NCBI GenBank assembly: GCA_036971475.1
Contig: JBAIZL010000376.1
Span: 1,955,501 to 2,019,500, forward strand
Direction: 5' to 3'
Origin: Prosapia bicincta
Taxonomy: Eukaryota > Arthropoda > Insecta > Hemiptera > Cercopidae
DNA length: 64,000 bases
The position numbers and the translations under genes were made by a program. How positions within the stretch are numbered: position 1 is the first letter of the stretch; the number at the start of each line of letters is the position of its first letter. This document shows, one piece after another, positions 42,801-54,800 of the stretch. The notes under the pieces were generated by a model. It did no database searches. It saw nothing but the letters and a program-made list of their open reading frames with translations, and had not been told where the DNA came from.

Positions 42801-45800
42801 ATACACTTGACCAAAATTGTGTATAAATGTGCAAGCGTAGGTTCCGTTTAATTTCAATTCTTGTTTGTAAATATAAAAGCTTAGCAAAAATTAATTCAAA
42901 TTGTTTACAAAAACATTTGAAAGAAGTTTTAATATGTAATAGAATTCATATAGTCCTTTGTGTGTCAACATGCTAGCTATATAATTTTTAAATTAAAATA
43001 TGGGTTTTAATTTAAGAATAAGGTAATTGGATTTTCAAAGTATGGGTTTTGAAATCCAAAGTGGTATAAGATGTACGAAATATTGTAGAGATAACGAAAG
43101 GTTATGAGGCAATGGTACATGCTTAAAGTTGTAAAATTGAGAGGAGAATATGTAGATAAATAGCGTCGATAATGTTGAAAATTTTTGGCTTACAGGAAGT
43201 AAGCGGTATTCATAAATCCTAGAGATTGGATTATGAAGAATATAGCTAGATCATATGTAAGGTAATGTTGACATACAAGAGGAATTTTGAAACAGAGTAA
43301 CTTTGAACGAGTAATTTTTAACAAGAGTAATTGGAATAAACAGAGTAATTTTGAAAGAGTTTAATTTAAATAAAGAGTAAATTTATTAAGAGTGAATAAT
43401 GTCGTTTTGAAATTAAAAGAGATATAATTATATGCTTAAGAAATAAAAAAAAGTTTACAAGAAGTTTGATTTAGAAAGTAAAGATTTTCAAGTATGCAAT
43501 GTTTTTAAAAAAAATTTTTATATTGTGAAATAAATAATTTAGAGAATTAATAAATAGTAATTTCAAAGAGTTGATCAAAATAAGAAATGTGTATGAAAGA
43601 ACTTTTTAATCTAAATTAAATTAATTCTTTTAAATATAAATTAAATTTATTATGATATATGTATTTAAAATATAAATAGAAATAATGAGTAAATATAGTT
43701 GATATTATTTTTGATTAATTGATAAAAGTGTTTTAATGAAATAAAGTCAGTAAAGAAATTTATGTAAAGGTATAAGAGTGTCAATACAATATTTTATGAT
43801 ATGTTTTCCCAAAGAAAATAATTTGATTGTTAACTTAAGAGTTGTTCGTAAATCGTTACATTTAATAAAAAAAGGGAGAAATGAAATGACACAATTTTTT
43901 TTTCAAGAGGGGGGAAAAATATGTAACACACTTTAGACGGTGTTACATATTAAATTTGCAAATTTCAGAAAATAAACGAGAATAAATTCAAAATTGTAAT
44001 AATGTATAACTATGTAAAAAAAAATTGTTATGTATGATAAATATTTTTAATGAGATCTCTGGCTGATAGTGACATCTAGCGAGAAAAAATTAAAATAAGT
44101 AATCAAGCTAGGGATATGCGCCCCGCGGATGCGCGATAGGTAGGAAGGTTGCTTGCAATTAATTTTTCTCTCTCATTTGGCCAGGATGTAACGGGGAAAG
44201 GACCTCTCCAAATAGCAAGAAGATGTATTTAGTTTCTTTTTATTTTAATTAATATAAAGTATTATTTTCTTTCAATCATGGCATAGAACACGGCATACGA
44301 TACCAGATACAAGATGGGTTGCAGACTTTTGAGGGCTTCTCCCGATGCTTAATCACGAAGACGAATCCAGGCTTTACCGAGATTTACCACGAGGTGGAAG
44401 GGAAGTTGCGACAAGTTAACACAGCTAAGTGGGCGATTTAAAACTTTTAAAACTTAATTTCAAAATTTAAAATGTTTCGGAGCAGAATTTCTAAATAATG
44501 AACATTGAACTTTTTAATTAATAAGCATAATTATAATTACGCATCTTTTGGTGCCAATATGTTCACATTTAATTATTAAATTTGATTATACAAGAAAGGC
44601 AAGTAAACTCGAATATATGTTCATTTTCAGCCATTGATTAATTTATTAATTGAAGGATTGCTATCCTTAAAAAAAATTTATAAGTAATATTAAAAATGTT
44701 CCATAATCCGTAACTGAGTGTTAAAGAAATTTATGTGTCATGATTTTAATTTATTTTATCTGTCTATCTTAAAATAAAAGTTTATAATTTGCTTTAATTG
44801 AATTTAAAAGAGTCATTATTTTACCAGCGCACAATTCCTTGCATTTCAGATAAATAAACCTTAAGAATTAATTCGAGAATATTCTGCTAATTTTAATTGT
44901 TTAACTTGGTAATTTAAAATATTTTTAATGTAACGGAGTTACAGCTTCTGTTGGGTTACAGACAGACGTTTCATTACGCCTCAACTGTAAGCTAGAAGCG
45001 AATATTAAATGTTTTAAGAGTTATAACTAAATAAAGTCCAATTTGTAAAATTATAAACCGTCACAAAATGCGCCACTCTGCTGATATAAATTTGATATGT
45101 AAATTTGTGTGTTGGCAAAAAGAAAATTTTAAAATGGTTGAAAATGAGCGATTTCATTAAATATATTCAAAAGGTAAATTCACAGTGTAAAATTTTGTAA
45201 AATGTATAAATTGAAAGTAAAAGGACGTAGGTTGTGTGAACAGTTTGGTAAAGTTAAGGGAGAAAACCAGTTATAACCAGTTTTTACTTGTAGTGTAGAG
45301 TTTCAAGGTTAGAGACTTTTGTTTAAAATATTAATCGTAATATGCTTGGTAGAGTTTAGAATTTTAAAAGTTTGTGCATGGCTTTGAGAAAGCCAGTTGT
45401 AGATTACCAATGTTGACACAGCTGCTAGTTCCAATGTCAGGCAAGTTAGGTTTGATTGTCCGAGTTTGTATAAACAAGTATCTAGCCTGAAGTTCAATGT
45501 TTGCATAAAGCCTGTTTAAATATTTCGAGTTTGCTTGACTTTATGGATAAGGAATATATTCTCGTGGATTTTCTGAAAGTAATCCTATTAAGCAAAATGA
45601 TTTAAAAATAAACTTGTTAAAAGAGGAATTAAAATGTATAATAAAAAAGAAAATTATAAATGAAATTAACAGTTATATGATTTTAATAGTAATGTTTAAT
45701 AAAATATAAATTTATGAGTTAATTTTAAAGGTATTGAAATTTAAATATATAAGTTGTATAATAATCATGTAAAATTATTTCAAGCAAAATTTGTCTTTTA

Positions 45801-48800
45801 AAATAGTTGAAATGTCTTAAAAATTTTAAATTTGGAAATATGCGAGTTTATTTAAAAAAGAAGAATAAATTAACAAGGAAGATACGAATGTGCCTTTGTA
45901 TAGAATTTATACGCCACGACAACATTCACATTGTATGTCAAAGTGCACGTTGACATACTATACATATTCTACATGAGAGAGACTAGGACAAATCTCAAAA
46001 CACACAATACTACACAGATTCAATGACTTATGGGGAATCAACAGACTATACACTTGACCAAAATTGTGTATAAATGTGCAAGCGTAGGTTCCGTTTAATT
46101 TCAATTCTTGTTTGTAAATATAAAAGCTTAGCAAAAATTAATTCAAATTGTTTACAAAAACATTTGAAAGAAGTTTTAATATGTAATAGAATTCATATAG
46201 TCCTTTGTGTGTCAACATGCTAGCTATATAATTTTTAAATTAAAATATGGGTTTTAATTTAAGAATAAGGTAATTGGATTTTCAAAGTATGGGTTTTGAA
46301 ATCCAAAGTGGTATAAGATGTACGAAATATTGTAGAGATAACGAAAGGTTATGAGGCAATGGTACATGCTTAAAGTTGTAAAATTGAGAGGAGAATATGT
46401 AGATAAATAGCGTCGATAATGTTGAAAATTTTTGGCTTACAGGAAGTAAGCGGTATTCATAAATCCTAGAGATTGGATTATGAAGAATATAGCTAGATCA
46501 TATGTAAGGTAATGTTGACATACAAGAGGAATTTTGAAACAGAGTAACTTTGAACGAGTAATTTTTAACAAGAGTAATTGGAATAAACAGAGTAATTTTG
46601 AAAGAGTTTAATTTAAATAAAGAGTAAATTTATTAAGAGTGAATAATGTCGTTTTGAAATTAAAAGAGATATAATTATATGCTTAAGAAATAAAAAAAAG
46701 TTTACAAGAAGTTTGATTTAGAAAGTAAAGATTTTCAAGTATGCAATGTTTTTAAAAAAAATTTTTATATTGTGAAATAAATAATTTAGAGAATTAATAA
46801 ATAGTAATTTCAAAGAGTTGATCAAAATAAGAAATGTGTATGAAAGAACTTTTTAATCTAAATTAAATTAATTCTTTTAAATATAAATTAAATTTATTAT
46901 GATATATGTATTTAAAATATAAATAGAAATAATGAGTAAATATAGTTGATATTATTTTTGATTAATTGATAAAAGTGTTTTAATGAAATAAAGTCAGTAA
47001 AGAAATTTATGTAAAGGTATAAGAGTGTCAATACAATATTTTATGATATGTTTTCCCAAAGAAAATAATTTGATTGTTAACTTAAGAGTTGTTCGTAAAT
47101 CGTTACATTTAATAAAAAAAGGGAGAAATGAAATGACACAATTTTTTTTTCAAGAGGGGGGAAAAATATGTAACACACTTTAGACGGTGTTACATATTAA
47201 ATTTGCAAATTTCAGAAAATAAACGAGAATAAATTCAAAATTGTAATAATGTATAACTATGTAAAAAAAAATTGTTATGTATGATAAATATTTTTAATGA
47301 GATCTCTGGCTGATAGTGACATCTAGCGAGAAAAAATTAAAATAAGTAATCAAGCTAGGGATATGCGCCCCGCGGATGCGCGATAGGTAGGAAGGTTGCT
47401 TGCAATTAATTTTTCTCTCTCATTTGGCCAGGATGTAACGGGGAAAGGACCTCTCCAAATAGCAAGAAGATGTATTTAGTTTCTTTTTATTTTAATTAAT
47501 ATAAAGTATTATTTTCTTTCAATCATGGCATAGAACACGGCATACGATACCAGATACAAGATGGGTTGCAGACTTTTGAGGGCTTCTCCCGATGCTTAAT
47601 CACGAAGACGAATCCAGGCTTTACCGAGATTTACCACGAGGTGGAAGGGAAGTTGCGACAAGTTAACACAGCTAAGTGGGCGATTTAAAACTTTTAAAAC
47701 TTAATTTCAAAATTTAAAATGTTTCGGAGCAGAATTTCTAAATAATGAACATTGAACTTTTTAATTAATAAGCATAATTATAATTACGCATCTTTTGGTG
47801 CCAATATGTTCACATTTAATTATTAAATTTGATTATACAAGAAAGGCAAGTAAACTCGAATATATGTTCATTTTCAGCCATTGATTAATTTATTAATTGA
47901 AGGATTGCTATCCTTAAAAAAAATTTATAAGTAATATTAAAAATGTTCCATAATCCGTAACTGAGTGTTAAAGAAATTTATGTGTCACGATTTTAATTTA
48001 TTTTATCTGTCTATCTTAAAATAAAAGTTTATAATTTGCTTTAATTGAATTTAAAAGAGTCATTATTTTACCAGCGCACAATTCCTTGCATTTCAGATAA
48101 ATAAACCTTAAGAATTAATTCGAGAATATTCTGCTAATTTTAATTGTTTAACTTGGTAATTTAAAATATTTTTAATGTAACGGAGTTACAGCTTCTGTTG
48201 GGTTACAGACAGACGTTTCATTACGCCTCAACTGTAAGCTAGAAGCGAATATTAAATGTTTTAAGAGTTATAACTAAATAAAGTCCAATTTGTAAAATTA
48301 TAAACCGTCACAAAATGCGCCACTCTGCTGATATAAATTTGATATGTAAATTTGTGTGTTGGCAAAAAGAAAATTTTAAAATGGTTGAAAATGAGCGATT
48401 TCATTAAATATATTCAAAAGGTAAATTCACAGTGTAAAATTTTGTAAAATGTATAAATTGAAAGTAAAAGGACGTAGGTTGTGTGAACAGTTTGGTAAAG
48501 TTAAGGGAGAAAACCAGTTATAACCAGTTTTTACTTGTAGTGTAGAGTTTCAAGGTTAGAGACTTTTGTTTAAAATATTAATCGTAATATGCTTGGTAGA
48601 GTTTAGAATTTTAAAAGTTTGTGCATGGCTTTGAGAAAGCCAGTTGTAGATTACCAATGTTGACACAGCTGCTAGTTCCAATGTCAGGCAAGTTAGGTTT
48701 GATTGTCCGAGTTTGTATAAACAAGTATCTAGCCTGAAGTTCAATGTTTGCATAAAGCCTGTTTAAATATTTCGAGTTTGCTTGACTTTATGGATAAGGA

Positions 48801-51800
48801 ATATATTCTCGTGGATTTTCTGAAAGTAATCCTATTAAGCAAAATGATTTAAAAATAAACTTGTTAAAAGAGGAATTAAAATGTATAATAAAAAAGAAAA
48901 TTATAAATGAAATTAACAGTTATATGATTTTAATAGTAATGTTTAATAAAATATAAATTTATGAGTTAATTTTAAAGGTATTGAAATTTAAATATATAAG
49001 TTGTATAATAATCATGTAAAATTATTTCAAGCAAAATTTGTCTTTTAAAATAGTTGAAATGTCTTAAAAATTTTAAATTTGGAAATATGCGAGTTTATTT
49101 AAAAAAGAAGAATAAATTAACAAGGAAGATACGAATGTGCCTTTGTATAGAATTTATACGCCACGACAACATTCACATTGTATGTCAAAGTGCACGTTGA
49201 CATACTATACATATTCTACATGAGAGAGACTAGGACAAATCTCAAAACACACAATACTACACAGATTCAATGACTTATGGGGAATCAACAGACTATACAC
49301 TTGACCAAAATTGTGTATAAATGTGCAAGCGTAGGTTCCGTTTAATTTCAATTCTTGTTTGTAAATATAAAAGCTTAGCAAAAATTAATTCAAATTGTTT
49401 ACAAAAACATTTGAAAGAAGTTTTAATATGTAATAGAATTCATATAGTCCTTTGTGTGTCAACATGCTAGCTATATAATTTTTAAATTAAAATATGGGTT
49501 TTAATTTAAGAATAAGGTAATTGGATTTTCAAAGTATGGGTTTTGAAATCCAAAGTGGTATAAGATGTACGAAATATTGTAGAGATAACGAAAGGTTATG
49601 AGGCAATGGTACATGCTTAAAGTTGTAAAATTGAGAGGAGAATATGTAGATAAATAGCGTCGATAATGTTGAAAATTTTTGGCTTACAGGAAGTAAGCGG
49701 TATTCATAAATCCTAGAGATTGGATTATGAAGAATATAGCTAGATCATATGTAAGGTAATGTTGACATACAAGAGGAATTTTGAAACAGAGTAACTTTGA
49801 ACGAGTAATTTTTAACAAGAGTAATTGGAATAAACAGAGTAATTTTGAAAGAGTTTAATTTAAATAAAGAGTAAATTTATTAAGAGTGAATAATGTCGTT
49901 TTGAAATTAAAAGAGATATAATTATATGCTTAAGAAATAAAAAAAAGTTTACAAGAAGTTTGATTTAGAAAGTAAAGATTTTCAAGTATGCAATGTTTTT
50001 AAAAAAAATTTTTATATTGTGAAATAAATAATTTAGAGAATTAATAAATAGTAATTTCAAAGAGTTGATCAAAATAAGAAAAGTGTATGAAAGAACTTTT
50101 TAATCTAAATTAAATTAATTCTTTTAAATATAAATTAAATTTATTATGATATATGTATTTAAAATATAAATAGAAATAATGAGTAAATATAGTTGATATT
50201 ATTTTTGATTAATTGATAAAAGTGTTTTAATGAAATAAAGTCAGTAAAGAAATTTATGTAAAGGTATAAGAGTGTCAATACAATATTTTATGATATGTTT
50301 TCCCAAAGAAAATAATTTGATTGTTAACTTAAGAGTTGTTCGTAAATCGTTACATTTAATAAAAAAAGGGAGAAATGAAATGACACAATTTTTTTTTCAA
50401 GAGGGGGGAAAAATATGTAACACACTTTAGACGGTGTTACATATTAAATTTGCAAATTTCAGAAAATAAACGAGAATAAATTCAAAATTGTAATAATGTA
50501 TAACTATGTAAAAAAAAATTGTTATGTATGATAAATATTTTTAATGAGATCTCTGGCTGATAGTGACATCTAGCGAGAAAAAATTAAAATAAGTAATCAA
50601 GCTAGGGATATGCGCCCCGCGGATGCGCGATAGGTAGGAAGGTTGCTTGCAATTAATTTTTCTCTCTCATTTGGCCAGGATGTAACGGGGAAAGGACCTC
50701 TCCAAATAGCAAGAAGATGTATTTAGTTTCTTTTTATTTTAATTAATATAAAGTATTATTTTCTTTCAATCATGGCATAGAACACGGCATACGATACCAG
50801 ATACAAGATGGGTTGCAGACTTTTGAGGGCTTCTCCCGATGCTTAATCACGAAGACGAATCCAGGCTTTACCGAGATTTACCACGAGGTGGAAGGGAAGT
50901 TGCGACAAGTTAACACAGCTAAGTGGGCGATTTAAAACTTTTAAAACTTAATTTCAAAATTTAAAATGTTTCGGAGCAGAATTTCTAAATAATGAACATT
51001 GAACTTTTTAATTAATAAGCATAATTATAATTACGCATCTTTTGGTGCCAATATGTTCACATTTAATTATTAAATTTGATTATACAAGAAAGGCAAGTAA
51101 ACTCGAATATATGTTCATTTTCAGCCATTGATTAATTTATTAATTGAAGGATTGCTATCCTTAAAAAAAATTTATAAGTAATATTAAAAATGTTCCATAA
51201 TCCGTAACTGAGTGTTAAAGAAATTTATGTGTCATGATTTTAATTTATTTTATCTGTCTATCTTAAAATAAAAGTTTATAATTTGCTTTAATTGAATTTA
51301 AAAGAGTCATTATTTTACCAGCGCACAATTCCTTGCATTTCAGATAAATAAACCTTAAGAATTAATTCGAGAATATTCTGCTAATTTTAATTGTTTAACT
51401 TGGTAATTTAAAATATTTTTAATGTAACGGAGTTACAGCTTCTGTTGGGTTACAGACAGACGTTTCATTACGCCTCAACTGTAAGCTAGAAGCGAATATT
51501 AAATGTTTTAAGAGTTATAACTAAATAAAGTCCAATTTGTAAAATTATAAACCGTCACAAAATGCGCCACTCTGCTGATATAAATTTGATATGTAAATTT
51601 GTGTGTTGGCAAAAAGAAAATTTTAAAATGGTTGAAAATGAGCGATTTCATTAAATATATTCAAAAGGTAAATTCACAGTGTAAAATTTTGTAAAATGTA
51701 TAAATTGAAAGTAAAAGGACGTAGGTTGTGTGAACAGTTTGGTAAAGTTAAGGGAGAAAACCAGTTATAACCAGTTTTTACTTGTAGTGTAGAGTTTCAA

Positions 51801-54800
51801 GGTTAGAGACTTTTGTTTAAAATATTAATCGTAATATGCTTGGTAGAGTTTAGAATTTTAAAAGTTTGTGCATGGCTTTGAGAAAGCCAGTTGTAGATTA
51901 CCAATGTTGACACAGCTGCTAGTTCCAATGTCAGGCAAGTTAGGTTTGATTGTCCGAGTTTGTATAAACAAGTATCTAGCCTGAAGTTCAATGTTTGCAT
52001 AAAGCCTGTTTAAATATTTCGAGTTTGCTTGACTTTATGGATAAGGAATATATTCTCGTGGATTTTCTGAAAGTAATCCTATTAAGCAAAATGATTTAAA
52101 AATAAACTTGTTAAAAGAGGAATTAAAATGTATAATAAAAAAGAAAATTATAAATGAAATTAACAGTTATATGATTTTAATAGTAATGTTTAATAAAATA
52201 TAAATTTATGAGTTAATTTTAAAGGTATTGAAATTTAAATATATAAGTTGTATAATAATCATGTAAAATTATTTCAAGCAAAATTTGTCTTTTAAAATAG
52301 TTGAAATGTCTTAAAAATTTTAAATTTGGAAATATGCGAGTTTATTTAAAAAAGAAGAATAAATTAACAAGGAAGATACGAATGTGCCTTTGTATAGAAT
52401 TTATACGCCACGACAACATTCACATTGTATGTCAAAGTGCACGTTGACATACTATACATATTCTACATGAGAGAGACTAGGACAAATCTCAAAACACACA
52501 ATACTACACAGATTCAATGACTTATGGGGAATCAACAGACTATACACTTGACCAAAATTGTGTATAAATGTGCAAGCGTAGGTTCCGTTTAATTTCAATT
52601 CTTGTTTGTAAATATAAAAGCTTAGCAAAAATTAATTCAAATTGTTTACAAAAACATTTGAAAGAAGTTTTAATATGTAATAGAATTCATATAGTCCTTT
52701 GTGTGTCAACATGCTAGCTATATAATTTTTAAATTAAAATATGGGTTTTAATTTAAGAATAAGGTAATTGGATTTTCAAAGTATGGGTTTTGAAATCCAA
52801 AGTGGTATAAGATGTACGAAATATTGTAGAGATAACGAAAGGTTATGAGGCAATGGTACATGCTTAAAGTTGTAAAATTGAGAGGAGAATATGTAGATAA
52901 ATAGCGTCGATAATGTTGAAAATTTTTGGCTTACAGGAAGTAAGCGGTATTCATAAATCCTAGAGATTGGATTATGAAGAATATAGCTAGATCATATGTA
53001 AGGTAATGTTGACATACAAGAGGAATTTTGAAACAGAGTAACTTTGAACGAGTAATTTTTAACAAGAGTAATTGGAATAAACAGAGTAATTTTGAAAGAG
53101 TTTAATTTAAATAAAGAGTAAATTTATTAAGAGTGAATAATGTCGTTTTGAAATTAAAAGAGATATAATTATATGCTTAAGAAATAAAAAAAAGTTTACA
53201 AGAAGTTTGATTTAGAAAGTAAAGATTTTCAAGTATGCAATGTTTTTAAAAAAAATTTTTATATTGTGAAATAAATAATTTAGAGAATTAATAAATAGTA
53301 ATTTTAAGAAATGTGTATGAAAGAACTTTTTAATCTAAATTAAATTAATTCTTTTAAATATAAATTAAATTTATTATGATATATGTATTTAAAATATAAA
53401 TAGAAATAATGAGTAAATATAGTTGATATTATTTTTGATTAATTGATAAAAGTGTTTTAATGAAATAAAGTCAGTAAAGAAATTTATGTAAAGGTATAAG
53501 AGTGTCAATACAATATTTTATGATATGTTTTCCCAAAGAAAATAATTTGATTGTTAACTTAAGAGTTGTTCGTAAATCGTTACATTTAATAAAAAAAGGG
53601 AGAAATGAAATGACACAATTTTTTTTTCAAGAGGGGGGAAAAATATGTAACACACTTTAGACGGTGTTACATATTAAATTTGCAAATTTCAGAAAATAAA
53701 CGAGAATAAATTCAAAATTGTAATAATGTATAACTATGTAAAAAAAAATTGTTATGTATGATAAATATTTTTAATGAGATCTCTGGCTGATAGTGACATC
53801 TAGCGAGAAAAAATTAAAATAAGTAATCAAGCTAGGGATATGCGCCCCGCGGATGCGCGATAGGTAGGAAGGTTGCTTGCAATTAATTTTTCTCTCTCAT
53901 TTGGCCAGGATGTAACGGGGAAAGGACCTCTCCAAATAGCAAGAAGATGTATTTAGTTTCTTTTTATTTTAATTAATATAAAGTATTATTTTCTTTCAAT
54001 CATGGCATAGAACACGGCATACGATACCAGATACAAGATGGGTTGCAGACTTTTGAGGGCTTCTCCCGATGCTTAATCACGAAGACGAATCCAGGCTTTA
54101 CCGAGATTTACCACGAGGTGGAAGGGAAGTTGCGACAAGTTAACACAGCTAAGTGGGCGATTTAAAACTTTTAAAACTTAATTTCAAAATTTAAAATGTT
54201 TCGGAGCAGAATTTCTAAATAATGAACATTGAACTTTTTAATTAATAAGCATAATTATAATTACGCATCTTTTGGTGCCAATATGTTCACATTTAATTAT
54301 TAAATTTGATTATACAAGAAAGGCAAGTAAACTCGAATATATGTTCATTTTCAGCCATTGATTAATTTATTAATTGAAGGATTGCTATCCTTAAAAAAAA
54401 TTTATAAGTAATATTAAAAATGTTCCATAATCCGTAACTGAGTGTTAAAGAAATTTATGTGTCATGATTTTAATTTATTTTATCTGTCTATCTTAAAATA
54501 AAAGTTTATAATTTGCTTTAATTGAATTTAAAAGAGTCATTATTTTACCAGCGCACAATTCCTTGCATTTCAGATAAATAAACCTTAAGAATTAATTCGA
54601 GAATATTCTGCTAATTTTAATTGTTTAACTTGGTAATTTAAAATATTTTTAATGTAACGGAGTTACAGCTTCTGTTGGGTTACAGACAGACGTTTCATTA
54701 CGCCTCAACTGTAAGCTAGAAGCGAATATTAAATGTTTTAAGAGTTATAACTAAATAAAGTCCAATTTGTAAAATTATAATCCGTTACAATGCGAGACAG

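Larger units (their letters stand above)
34181..54789 (+). mobile_element. Tandem array of LTR element family B: seven LTRs, six interiors
   Basis: LTRs begin at 34181, 37428, 40675, 43922, 47169, 50416 and 53646. The period is 3247 bp, except the last full unit, which is 3230 bp because of a 17-bp deletion near 53302. Each LTR is 1144 bp (TGTAACACAC... to ...ACA), and each interior is about 2.1 kb, ending in a polypurine tract (AAGAGGGGGGAAAAATA). The whole array is flanked by a 4-bp duplication ATGC (34177-34180 and 54790-54793), as expected for one LTR-element insertion that later became tandem. Units look >99% identical by eye. Confidence 0.93.

Noticed and set aside
35568..52000. A 65-codon minus-strand open frame repeated six times at 3247-bp spacing
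   Set aside because: It recurs only because the unit is repeated. It has no recognisable homology and lies opposite the weak protease-like reading.
34181..54789. Interpretation as a classical satellite or CRISPR-like array
   Set aside because: Each unit has LTR tips, a polypurine tract and a shared target duplication, so it is a retrotransposon array.
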